The position numbers and the translations under genes were made by a program. The notes under the pieces were generated by a model. It had not been told where the DNA came from, did no database searches, and saw nothing but the letters and a program-made list of their open reading frames with translations. A stretch of 64,000 bases of DNA from Corynebacterium haematomassiliense (GTDB lineage Bacteria; Actinomycetota; Actinomycetes; Mycobacteriales; Mycobacteriaceae): contig NZ_JACDTZ010000002.1 in the NCBI RefSeq assembly GCF_013978595.1, forward strand, positions 186,001-250,000. Direction: 5' to 3'. This document shows positions 9,326-17,965 of this stretch, in pieces (the first letter of the stretch is position 1; the number at the start of each line of letters is the position of its first letter).

Positions 9326-9873
9326 TGACCGAGCCGAACAACTTCGAAAACACCGCCGCTGAGGACCTGGGCACCGACGTCGATGCCGCAACCGCCGCGA
9401 CCGAGGAGTTCAACTACACCATCGGCGACGCCATCGCCCCCGAGGCTGAGGCAACCGAGGAGACCGTCGAGGTCGCTCCGCTGCACGAGGGTCCGATCCA
9501 GACCGTTGGCCGCCGTAAGCGCGCCATCGCCCGCGTGACCGTCGTCGAGGGCGAGGGCAAGATCACCGTCAACGGCCGCGAGTTCGAGGACTACTTCCCG
9601 AACAAGTTGCACCAGCAGGACATTCTCACCCCGCTGACCCTGCTCGAGCGCGAGGGCCAGTTCGACATCAAGGCCAACATCTCCGGTGGCGGCCCGACCG
9701 GCCAGTCCGGTGCTCTGCGTCTGGCTATCGCCCGTGCGCTGAACATCTACAACCCGGCTGAGCGCCCGACCCTGAAGAAGGCCGGCCTGCTCACCCGTGA
9801 CGCCCGTGCCGTGGAGCGCAAGAAGGCAGGTCTGCACAAGGCCCGTCGCGCACCGCAGTACTCCAAGCGTTAA
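9325..9873 (+). CDS. rpsI: 30S ribosomal protein S9
   Basis: The 182-aa S9 has the acidic N-terminal extension (about 50 residues rich in Ala/Glu/Thr) typical of actinobacterial S9, then the core [20 protein letters not shown]. The C-terminal tail RRAPQYSKR reaches the ribosomal P site. It is translationally coupled to rplM. Confidence 0.98.
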   Translation: MTEPNNFENTAAEDLGTDVDAATAATEEFNYTIGDAIAPEAEATEETVEVAPLHEGPIQTVGRRKRAIARVTVVEGEGKITVNGREFEDYFPNKLHQQDILTPLTLLEREGQFDIKANISGGGPTGQSGALRLAIARALNIYNPAERPTLKKAGLLTRDARAVERKKAGLHKARRAPQYSKR

Positions 9874-9895
9874 TCGCTTTTCGCGCGCGCCGAAT

Positions 9896-9926
9896 CGCCG
9901 TCGTCCGTTTTTGGGCGGCGGCGTTT
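9896..9926. terminator. Hairpin terminator after rpsI
   Basis: An 11-bp stem (9896-9906 with 9913-9923, two G-U pairs) encloses the loop GTTTTT and is followed by TTT. It sits between rpsI and the oppositely oriented HNH gene and could serve both directions. Confidence 0.65.
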
Positions 9927-9933
9927 CGCGTTG

Positions 9934-11007
9934 CTAGGTGCTTTGTGGTCCGAAGAGTTGGTCGAGTGCTCCACGGTCGGTGTTTCTCAGGTGGTATCCG
10001 CGGGGTGAGACCCACCAGGGCGCGCCTCTGATCATCGCGATGCGGCCGCGGGATTTGCGCCAGGGGTCGTCGTCGTTGACCCGGTTGTGGTACTTACACA
10101 GCGGCACCAGGTTGTTCATATTGGTGTAACCGCCGTGTTTCCACGCATCCACGTGGTGGATCTCGGAGCCCAACGCCCCGTGCCGGCAGCCTGGGAACGC
10201 GCACACGGGTGAGACCATGCAGGCGAGGTCGCGTTGTTTCTGGTTGGCGAAACGCTCGGTGTCGTACAGGTTCACCGCCCCTTCTTCCGGGTGGAACGCT
10301 GCGACCTCCAACACCTCGCCGAACTCTTGCTGCATGTACTCCGCCCCGGTCATGGTGGTGCCGTCAGTCAAGGTGAGGATGACGTCGTCGCCCTCGCCGG
10401 CCATAATCCGTGCGTGCTCCGAAATCGGCACCATCACAATGGGCCTGGGTGCCGCGGCGACGACCCCGCCGGTTTTGCCTTCGACGATGCGCCAGAACGC
10501 CTCCTCCATCTGGGGTGCTGCCGGCAGTGTGGCGTCGATGCCTTGTTTCAGGCGGTGCTCGAGGTCTGCGGCTTTGCGGTCGGTGGTGTCGATGGTGATG
10601 CGTGCTCGGCCGTTCTTCGGCGCGGAGAAGGCGACCTGCTTTTTCTTCGGGGCATTGTCCTCGCGTGGCACCAGCTCTCGTGCGGCGCGTTCGATCGCGC
10701 GGTACCCGCCGGTGACATCCAGCAAGGCGAGGCGCAGCCGCCACCGCTCGCCGGTGTCTTTCACGCCCCCGACGCGGCGTTCGATCAGTGCGAGCTCGTC
10801 CAGGGAGAACCCGCGGGCCTTCTGTACTGCCAAGGCCTGCTTGCGGGTGAATTTTGTGGGCCCGTAGTACACCTTCTGCATTGCGTCCCACGCACGTGCC
10901 CGATCCGGCGCCATGCCAGCCGAAAGCGCAACAGGCAGGTCGAAGTGCCGCAGCGTCTCCATGGATGCTGCGGCCATCGCCTGAATGAATGCGTCGAACG
11001 GGTTCAT
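9934..11007 (-). CDS. DUF222/HNH endonuclease domain protein
   Basis: The 357-aa protein has an N-terminal helical DUF222-type region and a C-terminal HNH nuclease motif (about residues 280-310: EIHHVDAWKHGG, then NNLVPLCKYHN) preceded by a CAFPGCRHG metal-site block. Such proteins are abundant and multi-copy in corynebacteria and mycobacteria; their role is unsettled (13E12-like repeat family). I use the ATG at 11007 (MNPFDAFIQAM); the frame stays open to 11070, where GTG-ATG offers an alternative start with AGGGG upstream. It stands alone between the rpsI terminator and divergent glmM. Confidence 0.82.
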   Translation of the reverse strand: MNPFDAFIQAMAAASMETLRHFDLPVALSAGMAPDRARAWDAMQKVYYGPTKFTRKQALAVQKARGFSLDELALIERRVGGVKDTGERWRLRLALLDVTGGYRAIERAARELVPREDNAPKKKQVAFSAPKNGRARITIDTTDRKAADLEHRLKQGIDATLPAAPQMEEAFWRIVEGKTGGVVAAAPRPIVMVPISEHARIMAGEGDDVILTLTDGTTMTGAEYMQQEFGEVLEVAAFHPEEGAVNLYDTERFANQKQRDLACMVSPVCAFPGCRHGALGSEIHHVDAWKHGGYTNMNNLVPLCKYHNRVNDDDPWRKSRGRIAMIRGAPWWVSPRGYHLRNTDRGALDQLFGPQST

Positions 11008-11132
11008 GCCACGAACACTAAAACAATCGCAACCCCGCCCCGCCCGGCCCTGTGGAATTTGTGTCATCACCCCTGTGGATAACTACCAAACCCGCAGGTA
11101 AAATCGCGCGAAAGTTGGGGTGGCGGAGCGAT

Positions 11133-11145
11133 CGTCGATAGGCAA
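11133..11145 (-). repeat. Intergenic copy of the dispersed TTGCCTATCGACG motif
   Basis: CGTCGATAGGCAA lies 16 bases upstream of the glmM start, outside any convincing coding sequence. It is one of 25 copies of the TATCGACG core in this window (see findings). Its position just upstream of the glmM -10-like CATAAT could also affect transcription. Confidence 0.7.
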
Positions 11146-11161
11146 GTGCATAATTGTGCGC

Positions 11162-12505
11162 ATGACTCGATTGTTCGGAACTGACGGTGTCCGCGGCCTG
11201 GCTAACGAGGCCCTCACCGCATCGCTTGCCCTCAAGCTCGGCGCCGCGGCCGCGACCGTGCTGACCAAGGACCGCGGCTCTGAGAAGCGCCGCCCGATCG
11301 CGCTGATCGGCCGGGACCCGCGCGTCTCCGGCGAGATGCTGGCTGCCGCGATGGCGGCCGGTATGGCGTCGAAAGGCGTGGACGTGCTGCGCGTCGGCGT
11401 CATCCCCACCCCGGGCCTGGCGTTTCTCACCGACGACTACGGTGCCGACATCGGTGTGATGATCTCCGCGTCCCACAACCCGATGCCGGACAACGGCATC
11501 AAGTTCTTCGCCGCCGGCGGCAAGAAGCTGCCGGACGACATCGAGGACGAGATCGAGCGCGCCATGGCCGTGCTGGAGGAAACGGGCCCGACCGGCACCG
11601 CCATCGGGCGCGTGATCGAGGAGGCGCCGGACGCCCAGGAGCGCTACCTCGCCCACCTCAAGGAGGCTGTTACCGAGCCGCTGAGCGGCATCAAGGTCGT
11701 GGTGGACTGCGCCAACGGCGCCGCCTCCGAGGTCGCCCCGAAGGCCTACGCGGCCGCCGGCGCCGAGGTCACCGCCATCCACAACACGCCGAACGCCTAC
11801 AACATCAACGACGGTTCCGGCTCCACCCACATGGACCAGATCCAGGCGGCCGTGGTGGAGCACGGCGCGGACCTGGGCCTGGCGCACGACGGCGACGCCG
11901 ACCGTTGCCTGGCCGTGGATGCGCAGGGCAACGTGGTCGACGGCGACCAGATCATGGCCATCCTCGCCACCGGCATGAAGGAGTCCAACAGCCTGAAGGA
12001 CAACACGCTGGTCGCCACGGTGATGAGCAACCTGGGCCTGAAGCTGGCCATGCAGCGCGAGGGCATCGAAGTGCGCGAAACGAAGGTGGGCGACCGCTAC
12101 GTGCTCGAGGAGCTCGGACGCGGCGATTTCTCGCTGGGCGGCGAGCAGTCTGGCCACATCGTGGTCCCGGCGCATGCCACGACTGGTGACGGCGTCCTGT
12201 CCGGCCTCATGCTCATGCAGCGCATGGCGGAGACCGGCAAGACGCTCGCCGAGCTGGCGGAGGTGATGACGGTACTGCCGCAGACGCTGATCAACGTGCC
12301 GGTGTCCAACAAGGCGCTGATCTTGGAGGACCAGTCCGTCAAGGACGCCATCGCCGAAGCGGAGGCTGAGCTGGGCGAAGCCGGCCGCGTGCTGCTGCGC
12401 CCGTCAGGTACCGAGGAGCTGTTCCGCGTCATGGTCGAGGCCGCTGAGGAGGAGCAGGCGCGCAAGGTTGCCGGTCGCCTCGCGGCGGTCGTCGCCGCGG
12501 TGTAG
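11162..12505 (+). CDS. glmM: Phosphoglucosamine mutase
   Basis: GlmM converts glucosamine-6-phosphate to glucosamine-1-phosphate on the way to UDP-GlcNAc, so to peptidoglycan and arabinogalactan linkage. The 447-aa protein has the N-terminal [12 protein letters not shown], the phosphoserine loop ISASHNP (catalytic S104), the Mg-binding AHDGDADRC and the C-terminal phosphate-binding [14 protein letters not shown]. There is no ribosome binding site; CATAAT at 11149-11154 sits 7 bases from the ATG, consistent with a leaderless mRNA. Confidence 0.97.
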   Translation: MTRLFGTDGVRGLANEALTASLALKLGAAAATVLTKDRGSEKRRPIALIGRDPRVSGEMLAAAMAAGMASKGVDVLRVGVIPTPGLAFLTDDYGADIGVMISASHNPMPDNGIKFFAAGGKKLPDDIEDEIERAMAVLEETGPTGTAIGRVIEEAPDAQERYLAHLKEAVTEPLSGIKVVVDCANGAASEVAPKAYAAAGAEVTAIHNTPNAYNINDGSGSTHMDQIQAAVVEHGADLGLAHDGDADRCLAVDAQGNVVDGDQIMAILATGMKESNSLKDNTLVATVMSNLGLKLAMQREGIEVRETKVGDRYVLEELGRGDFSLGGEQSGHIVVPAHATTGDGVLSGLMLMQRMAETGKTLAELAEVMTVLPQTLINVPVSNKALILEDQSVKDAIAEAEAELGEAGRVLLRPSGTEELFRVMVEAAEEEQARKVAGRLAAVVAAV

Positions 12506-12613
12506 GTTTAATCGCGGAAAAAGTTTTTTGCCCCGGCAGGGAACCGCCGGGGCGTTGGGGGAGTCTAACTAAAGGTAAGACAGTTCAACTGCGAGCCTTT
12601 CGGGGGTGGGCAT

Positions 12614-12940
12614 ATGACACATGTTGGGGCACTCGACATCGATATCGATGCGGTGCGCACGAAGTACACAGAGGCTATCGACGCGTACCGCGACGCCGCG
12701 TGCGAGCTCGACGCCGGGCGGCCGGTGGTTGCCGCGTCAGCGTTCGGCGCGGGTTTCGCGGAGGAGGGCCAGCGCATCGTGGATGCGCTGGAGGCGTTGC
12801 ATGCCACGTCGCAACGCTTCCTTGCGGCGCGCGGGGAGAATTGGGGGCAGGTGCTTTCGCTTAGCGACGCCACCGTCGCCGCCGACCAGCTCTCTTCCGA
12901 GTATTTGGCATCGATCGCGGGCGGGGTGGATAACGCATGA
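12614..12940 (+). CDS. Small helical protein, EspC-like type VII secretion partner (tentative)
   Basis: The 108-aa protein is predicted all-helical. The start LDIDIDAVRTKY, the central AFGAGFAEEG and the tail WGQVLSLSDATVAADQ follow the spacing of EspC/DUF2580-type ESX-associated proteins (hydrophobic N-helix, AFG-G-F turn, Asp-Ala near the C-terminus). That family is exported by ESX systems or accompanies their effectors. The ATG has GGGGGTGGG upstream and the stop overlaps the next gene (ATGA). The assignment rests on pattern only; no catalytic residues are expected. Confidence 0.55.
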   Translation: MTHVGALDIDIDAVRTKYTEAIDAYRDAACELDAGRPVVAASAFGAGFAEEGQRIVDALEALHATSQRFLAARGENWGQVLSLSDATVAADQLSSEYLASIAGGVDNA

Positions 12941-14043
12941 TGGCCGCGGTGAAAGACGACGTCCAGTCGCTGGTGCGCGCGGTCGATGTCGCGCCGGAGG
13001 TGGGGCCGGCGCAGCGCGCCGTGGTCCACGGCTTGGCCGGCGAATTGTTGGAGCAGGTCGCGCAGACCGACGGGCTCGACTTGAGCGCGTTTCTCGCCGC
13101 GGGCCTGAAGTTGTCCGCGGGCGGGAAGCGCCCGGACACGCCGGCGCGGACGTGTTCGTGCGACGAGAGCGCCTGGTTCGACGAGGTGGGCATCCGCGAG
13201 CGCGAGCGTTGCGACGAAGCACGCGAAACCGAGCATTTCGACCGCGCGAAAGCCGCAGGCGAGTCGATCGGGCAGTGCGGGGAGGCGATCAAGACGATCG
13301 TGGACACCGCGGAATCGGCGGTGCGCGCCCTGCTGGAGCCGGCGCGGCGCATGCTGGACATCGTGCTGAACTGCGGGATTGGGCAGCTGATCCAGCCGGC
13401 GGGGGAGATGGTCATCGAGGCGCTGCGCAGCGCGCGCGAGACCGCCAGCGACCGCAACGGCGTGATCAAGGAGTGCCTGGGGGAGGTTGCCACGCGCGTC
13501 GACACCGCGGCCGTCGAGCAGCCTGCCCCGCCGGTGCAGTTCGGAGAGAAGGGGCATTCGCCTTGCGACGTCACGACGCGCCCCGCCGCCGCCACCAGCG
13601 CTTCCGACGTATCTGCCGATTCAGGCGCCCGCTTGGGGCTGGATCTGAAGTTGGATCTGACGTTGGACGCGAAACTGGAGGCGACGCTCGGCATCGAGGA
13701 GACGGCGCTCGAGGACTGCCCGACGGAGCCTGCGGCGACGCCGGAGTGCGAACCGGAACCGGAACCAGAACCAGAACCGGAGTGCGAACCGGAACCCGAG
13801 CCGGAGCCGGAATGTGAACCGGAACCGGAGCCGCCGCCACCGCCGCCTCCCGCACCTGCGGATGACGGGGTGATTGCCCCGCCGCCGGAGCTGTCGCAGG
13901 TGGAGGAGCCGGCGCCGCCGCCGAAGAAGCTGGAGAATCTGGAAACGCAGCCGGCACAGGCGGGAGATGGCGGCGGCAATGACACCGATGCCGGTGGGGT
14001 GGAAGCTGATCCGTGGGCAATGAAGAAGGCAGGGGAGTGGTAG
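12937..14043 (+). CDS. Cys-containing protein with Glu-Pro repeat tail, possible ESX substrate
   Basis: The 368-aa protein of unknown function is coupled to the gene before it (4-base overlap). Residues 1-200 are helical with scattered Cys (CSCDES, RCDEA, QCGEA, NCGIG, ECLGE), unusual for a cytosolic protein of this group. Residues ~268-305 are a tandem Glu-Pro array broken by Cys (ECEPEPEPEPEPECEPEPEP), followed by a Pro run and an acidic, low-complexity tail. There is no signal peptide or membrane helix. Together with its EspC-like neighbour it could be a type VII effector or surface protein. The EP-coding DNA (about 13740-13840) is itself a hexamer repeat prone to length change. Confidence 0.6.
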   Translation: MMAAVKDDVQSLVRAVDVAPEVGPAQRAVVHGLAGELLEQVAQTDGLDLSAFLAAGLKLSAGGKRPDTPARTCSCDESAWFDEVGIRERERCDEARETEHFDRAKAAGESIGQCGEAIKTIVDTAESAVRALLEPARRMLDIVLNCGIGQLIQPAGEMVIEALRSARETASDRNGVIKECLGEVATRVDTAAVEQPAPPVQFGEKGHSPCDVTTRPAAATSASDVSADSGARLGLDLKLDLTLDAKLEATLGIEETALEDCPTEPAATPECEPEPEPEPEPECEPEPEPEPECEPEPEPPPPPPPAPADDGVIAPPPELSQVEEPAPPPKKLENLETQPAQAGDGGGNDTDAGGVEADPWAMKKAGEW

Positions 14044-14045
14044 CG

Positions 14046-14315
14046 ATGGATTTCGAGCTTTTTGTGGCGCAGTACCAAAAGCGCACCGCGAAGCGCATGG
14101 CGGATTTTGAGGCGTTGATGAAGGAAACGCAGCAGAAGATGGAGATGACCGCCAAGCATCACGCGCGGGCCCGGGAGACGATGCCTAGGCAGCCGGTGAC
14201 GGTGCCGCGGGGGGATTACAGCATGCCGCGGAGTCGTCGTAACGCTTCGCAAAAGCAGCAGATCCAGGCGGTGCTGCGCGCGATTGGCCCGAACGGCGAA
14301 AACCCCGTCGTGTAA
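14046..14315 (+). CDS. Small basic protein, third gene of putative ESX-linked operon
   Basis: The 89-aa hypothetical protein (MDFELFVAQYQKRTAKRMAD...) starts 2 bases after the preceding stop. It is strongly basic in its second half (RSRRNASQKQQIQ) with an N-terminal amphipathic helix. I recognise no family. Its stop codon lies inside the terminator hairpin at 14303-14326. Confidence 0.6.
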   Translation: MDFELFVAQYQKRTAKRMADFEALMKETQQKMEMTAKHHARARETMPRQPVTVPRGDYSMPRSRRNASQKQQIQAVLRAIGPNGENPVV

Positions 14316-14326
14316 GCACGACGGGG
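14303..14326. terminator. Bidirectional terminator hairpin between convergent genes
   Basis: Perfect 10-bp arms CCCCGTCGTG and CACGACGGGG enclose a TAAG loop that includes the stop codon of the upstream gene; the oppositely oriented hydrolase gene ends at 14334. There is no strong T-run on either side. Confidence 0.6.
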
Positions 14327-14333
14327 GAGGTGG

Positions 14334-15188
14334 CTAGAACAGGGAGAAGCGGGCGTTGTCGCGCGCCAGGCCGGCGGCCTTGGACAGCTTCTCGCCGGTC
14401 AGGGACTCCACGCCGGAGCCTTCGGCGTCCGGCTCGGAGTAGGAGGCGTAGGCCTTGTCTTCGTCGAGCTGGTGCAGCAGGTAGCCCACGAGCAGGCCGC
14501 GGATGGTTTCCTGCAGCCCGCGGTCGGACTTGCCCACACCGAGGATGCGCTTGACCAGGTTGTCCTCGGAGAAGGACTGCTGGTCGCCCTTCTTCGGCGC
14601 GCGGTAGACCACTTCGCCGGCCCAGTTGTAGGCCAGCTTGGCGGGGTTGCCGGGGTCGAACAGCGAGTCGCCGTCTTCGCCGGGGCCGACGACCATGCCG
14701 GGGACGAACAGGTTGCGCGCCGCCTCAACTGCGGACGGCGCCACGTTGGCCGGGTACACCGCCGCCACGGCCTTCGCCTTCGGGTTGTCCACCGCGGCGA
14801 GCACGGCCGCGCCGCCGCCCATGCCGTGGCCGACGATGCCGAGCTTGCCGGGCGAGATGGAGATGTTGCCGTTGCCCAGGCGCACGCCGCCGAGGATCTG
14901 CATGGCGGTCTCCAGGTCGGCGGCGAGGCCGACGTGGTCGGGCTTGAAGCCGGTTTCGGTGTCCGGCGCGGCCACGGCGATGCCCCAGCTGGCCAGGTGG
15001 CGCAGGGTGTCCTCGTAGGCGGCGACATCCTTGAGCCAGTCGTGGCCGAACGCCACGCCGGGCAGGTTCTTGCCTTCGGCGGGGGTGTAGACCTTGCCGG
15101 GCAGGCCGGTGTAGCCCAGGTCGCCTTCCAGGACGCGGTGCGGGCCGCGCTTGGACAGGTCGGAGAGTTTCTTCAGCTTCGCAGACAC
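14334..15188 (-). CDS. Alpha/beta-hydrolase fold protein without the nucleophile serine
   Basis: The 284-aa protein resembles dienelactone-hydrolase/chlorophyllase-type alpha/beta hydrolases (VAFGHDWLKDVAAYEDTLRH, then WGIAVAAPDTETG). The nucleophile elbow GxSxG reads G120-H-G122-M-G124: the catalytic position is Gly (codon ggc, one base from agc Ser). The DNA on both sides is clean, so this is not a frameshift effect. It may be a pseudo-enzyme or use different chemistry. It converges with the ESX-linked operon and diverges from the membrane protein at 15258. Confidence 0.78.
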   Translation of the reverse strand: MSAKLKKLSDLSKRGPHRVLEGDLGYTGLPGKVYTPAEGKNLPGVAFGHDWLKDVAAYEDTLRHLASWGIAVAAPDTETGFKPDHVGLAADLETAMQILGGVRLGNGNISISPGKLGIVGHGMGGGAAVLAAVDNPKAKAVAAVYPANVAPSAVEAARNLFVPGMVVGPGEDGDSLFDPGNPAKLAYNWAGEVVYRAPKKGDQQSFSEDNLVKRILGVGKSDRGLQETIRGLLVGYLLHQLDEDKAYASYSEPDAEGSGVESLTGEKLSKAAGLARDNARFSLF

Positions 15189-15257
15189 GCGGGCAATCCT
15201 ACTGCATACCTGTCTCCGCTAGGGTGAGTCCGACAAACCCCACAGACAGGAGGTCGG

Positions 15258-15908
15258 ATGCTCGGTGCGTTGCAGCTGGCGTTCATTGATTCGGTGAATC
15301 TGCTCCTCATCGGCGTCATCGTCGCGGTCGGCATTGCTGCACGGAGCAACTATGCCAAGACCACCGCGCTGCTGATCGCGGGCGATTGGTGCGGCGTGGC
15401 TGGCTTGGCGCTGATCATGCTGGTGATTTTCGACGGCCTGGGCCCGGTGGTGCAGCGCTTCGTCGAAGGCCCGGTGTTCGGCATTTTGCTCATCGCCACA
15501 GGCGTCCTCACCGCCGTCCTCGCGGTGCGCGGCGGCGACAACCAGGCGCTGGTGCAGAAGATCATGCGCCCGCTGCACACCCCCGGCCCCGCCACGGTGG
15601 GAACCGGCGTGGTGCTCGGCCTGATCCAGTCGGCGACCTCGTTCCCCTTCTACGGCGGGCTGGCGCTGTTGTCCGCCGCCGGCATCGACGCGCAGGTGCG
15701 CTACGCCGCAATCCCGCTGTATGCCACGGTGGCGCTGTCGCTGCCCACGTTGGCGGCGTTGGCCGTCGGCTGGGTGCGCGCGAAGCCGGGAAGCGCCGCC
15801 GCGCGCGGCTTCGACTGGGCGCGCGCCCACCCCGACCAGGTCACGGCTGCTGCGACGTGGTCGGTGGCGGTGCTGCTCATCGTTTTGGGTGTGACCCACG
15901 TGGTGTAA
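15258..15908 (+). CDS. Multi-spanning membrane protein (transporter-like)
   Basis: The 216-aa protein has about six hydrophobic helices (residues 5-27, 38-58, 68-90, 115-140, 147-170, 195-215). The start LQLAFIDSVNLLLIGVIVAVG recalls LysE/GAP-type small transporters, but I cannot name a substrate. A canonical AGGAGG lies 5 bases ahead of the ATG. Seven bases separate it from alr, so they probably share a transcript. Confidence 0.75.
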   Translation: MLGALQLAFIDSVNLLLIGVIVAVGIAARSNYAKTTALLIAGDWCGVAGLALIMLVIFDGLGPVVQRFVEGPVFGILLIATGVLTAVLAVRGGDNQALVQKIMRPLHTPGPATVGTGVVLGLIQSATSFPFYGGLALLSAAGIDAQVRYAAIPLYATVALSLPTLAALAVGWVRAKPGSAAARGFDWARAHPDQVTAAATWSVAVLLIVLGVTHVV

Positions 15909-15915
15909 TAGGCCC

Positions 15916-16983
15916 GTGCTGACAACAACGATCGATCTGGACGCTATCGCGCACAACACCCGCCGCCTGCGCGAGCAAACGACCGCGGAGCTGATGTGCG
16001 TGGTCAAGGCGGACGCCTACAACCACGGCGTTAAGCGCTGCGTGCCGGTGATGGAGGCGAACGGCGCGGACGCGTTCGGCGTGGCCACGTTCGCGGAGGC
16101 GCGCCGGGTGCGCGAGCTGACCACTAAGCCGGTGCTGGCGTGGCTGTGGGATCCGCATGAGGAGCTCCCGGATGGCGTCGATGTCGCGGCCCCGTCGATG
16201 ACGCATTTGCATTCGCTTATCGACGCACCAACGGCGCCCACCGTCTACCTCAAAGTGGACACGGGCATGCACCGCTCCGGCATCGACGAGGTCCGCTGGC
16301 AGGAGGCCTTCGAGCTCGCCCTGGACGCGCAGCGCGAAGGCAAGCTCGAGGTGGCGGGGCTGATGACGCACTTCAGCTGCGCCGACGACCCGTCCGACCC
16401 GTACACGGACCAGCAAGCGGCCGGGTTTCGCCGCGCGATCGCCCAGGCCCGCCAGGTGGGCCTTGAGGTGCCGCGCAACCACGCGGCGAACTCGCCGGCG
16501 ACGTGGACCCGCCCGGACCTGCACTTCGACATGGTCCGGCCGGGTTTGAGCCTGTACGGCCTGGAGCCGGTCGACGGCCTCGACCACGGACTGAAACCGG
16601 CGATGACCTGGTCGGCGCCGGTGGTGACGGTGAAACCGATGCGCAAAGGCGAGGCCACCAGCTACGCCCGGACCTGGGAAGCGCCGGCGGACGGGTTCAC
16701 GGCCGTGATCCCTGCGGGCTACGCGGACGGGGTGCAGCGCTCCTGGCAAGGCGCCGTGGAGGTCGACATCGCGGGCCGGACCTACCAGCAGGTGGGCCGG
16801 GTGTCCATGGACCAGATTGTGGTCTGGCTCGGCGACAACGAAGCGGACGTCACAGCGGGCGATGAGGCCGTCATCTTCGGCGACGCCACCGCGCTGGCCA
16901 AGCGCGCCGGCACCATCAACTACGAGGTGGTCTGTGCTCCGCGCGGGCGCACCACCCGCACCTACATCGGGGAGGGCAAGTAG
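15916..16983 (+). CDS. alr: Alanine racemase
   Basis: This PLP enzyme interconverts L- and D-alanine for peptidoglycan. At 355 aa it is of normal length, with the PLP lysine K31 in VVKADAYNHG and the second catalytic base Y269 in PAGYADGVQR; RVSMDQ and the C-terminal NYEVVCAPRGRTTR are also typical. GTG start. The stop codon abuts the ATG of tsaE. Confidence 0.97.
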   Translation: MLTTTIDLDAIAHNTRRLREQTTAELMCVVKADAYNHGVKRCVPVMEANGADAFGVATFAEARRVRELTTKPVLAWLWDPHEELPDGVDVAAPSMTHLHSLIDAPTAPTVYLKVDTGMHRSGIDEVRWQEAFELALDAQREGKLEVAGLMTHFSCADDPSDPYTDQQAAGFRRAIAQARQVGLEVPRNHAANSPATWTRPDLHFDMVRPGLSLYGLEPVDGLDHGLKPAMTWSAPVVTVKPMRKGEATSYARTWEAPADGFTAVIPAGYADGVQRSWQGAVEVDIAGRTYQQVGRVSMDQIVVWLGDNEADVTAGDEAVIFGDATALAKRAGTINYEVVCAPRGRTTRTYIGEGK

Positions 16984-17451
16984 ATGAAGACCACGTTTCC
17001 GGCGCAGGGCGAGCGGCTGTGCGACGACGCCGCGGATACTCAAGCGCTCGGCGAAGAGCTGGGGCAGACGCTCGAGGCGGGCGACCTCGTGGTGCTCGAC
17101 GGCCCGCTCGGCGCGGGCAAGACCACCTTCACACAGGGCATCGCGAGGGGCATGGGGGTCAAGGGCCGGGTGACGAGCCCGACGTTCGTGATTGCGCGGG
17201 AGCACTCGTCGATAGGCGATGGCCCCTCGCTCGTGCACGTGGACGCCTACCGGCTCGGCGACGACCCGCTGGGCGAGCTCGACGCCCTCGACTTAGACAG
17301 CGCCCTCGAAGATGCCGTGGTGGTGGCCGAGTGGGGCGGCGGACTGGTGGAGCAACTCGCGCAGCGCCACGTGCGCGTCACGCTGGATCGGCGCACGCAC
17401 GCCGACACAGAAGCCCGCATTATCTCCGGGCGCGTCGAAGACGGGATGTAG
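16984..17451 (+). CDS. tsaE: tRNA t6A biosynthesis ATPase TsaE
   Basis: The 155-aa P-loop ATPase supports TsaB-TsaD in adding threonylcarbamoyl to A37 of ANN-decoding tRNAs. Walker [11 protein letters not shown] lies at residues 40-49, TSPTFVI (switch) follows, and LVHVDAYRL is the Walker B region. It starts directly at the alr stop. An 'ata' codon at 17212 arises from a copy of the dispersed TATCGACG motif (SSIGD). Confidence 0.96.
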   Translation: MKTTFPAQGERLCDDAADTQALGEELGQTLEAGDLVVLDGPLGAGKTTFTQGIARGMGVKGRVTSPTFVIAREHSSIGDGPSLVHVDAYRLGDDPLGELDALDLDSALEDAVVVAEWGGGLVEQLAQRHVRVTLDRRTHADTEARIISGRVEDGM

Positions 17452-17461
17452 GCTTACACGC

Positions 17462-17965
17462 ATGCTCAACCTCACTAGCCAGTCCCGCCGCTGGATCGTG
17501 CTCGCAGCTGTGCTGTGGCTCGTGATTTTGGCGGGGATCATCTTCATCCCGCAGTCCCGCTCCGACGAGGTCGCCCAGGTCGCACCCACGAACTCGCTGA
17601 CGCGCTCGCTGCAGCAGACCCGCCCGGGCGGCGATGCCGTGTCTGCGCAGCTGGTGGACCCGGCGCGCATCTACGACGCGGAGCGCTACCTCGGCTACAC
17701 CACGCTGTGCCCGGGCGAGCCGCAGGAGCTGGTGGACGCCAAGCTTGAGGCCTTCGGCATCAGCGCCGACGACCTGGACCTCGGCGGCGACCTCGGCTAC
17801 GTGCTGCTCATTCCAGGCGGCGAGGGCGAGGCTCCCATGGTGGACCCGGTGGAGCTGAACAAGGTGGACATCTGCACCGTGCCGCAGTCCGAGTCCTTCC
17901 CGCTCAACACCGCGATGCCGTTCCACATGAACCAGGGCCGCTGGACCCTCGGGTTGGGCCAGTAA
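17462..17965 (+). CDS. Small single-pass membrane protein of the tsa operon
   Basis: The 167-aa protein has one N-terminal membrane helix (about residues 12-30, WIVLAAVLWLVILAGIIFI) and a polar C-terminal domain with two Cys (TTLCPGE, DICTVPQ) that would face outside. Conserved in position in corynebacteria between tsaE and tsaB; function unknown. The start used is the ATG at 17462, ten bases after the tsaE stop; the longer open frame covers tsaE out of frame. Its stop overlaps the tsaB start (TAATG). Confidence 0.78.
   Translation: MLNLTSQSRRWIVLAAVLWLVILAGIIFIPQSRSDEVAQVAPTNSLTRSLQQTRPGGDAVSAQLVDPARIYDAERYLGYTTLCPGEPQELVDAKLEAFGISADDLDLGGDLGYVLLIPGGEGEAPMVDPVELNKVDICTVPQSESFPLNTAMPFHMNQGRWTLGLGQ

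Noticed and set aside
11074..11082. Perfect DnaA box (TGTGGATAA) upstream of glmM
   Set aside because: A single box without a cluster, AT-rich unwinding element or dnaA/dnaN nearby; not an origin.
12531..12552. Hairpin CCCCGGC/GCCGGGG after glmM
   Set aside because: Seven-base stem with no downstream T-run and a large loop; too weak to call a terminator.
12674..12684. Motif-like copies lacking the GCY prefix (12676, 36740, 41179)
   Set aside because: They share only the 8-mer and encode ordinary Ile-Asp; counted as core matches but not as members of the extended motif.
13740..13840. Possible CRISPR-like or satellite array
   Set aside because: The regularity comes from Glu-Pro codons in one gene; no spacers and no cas genes.
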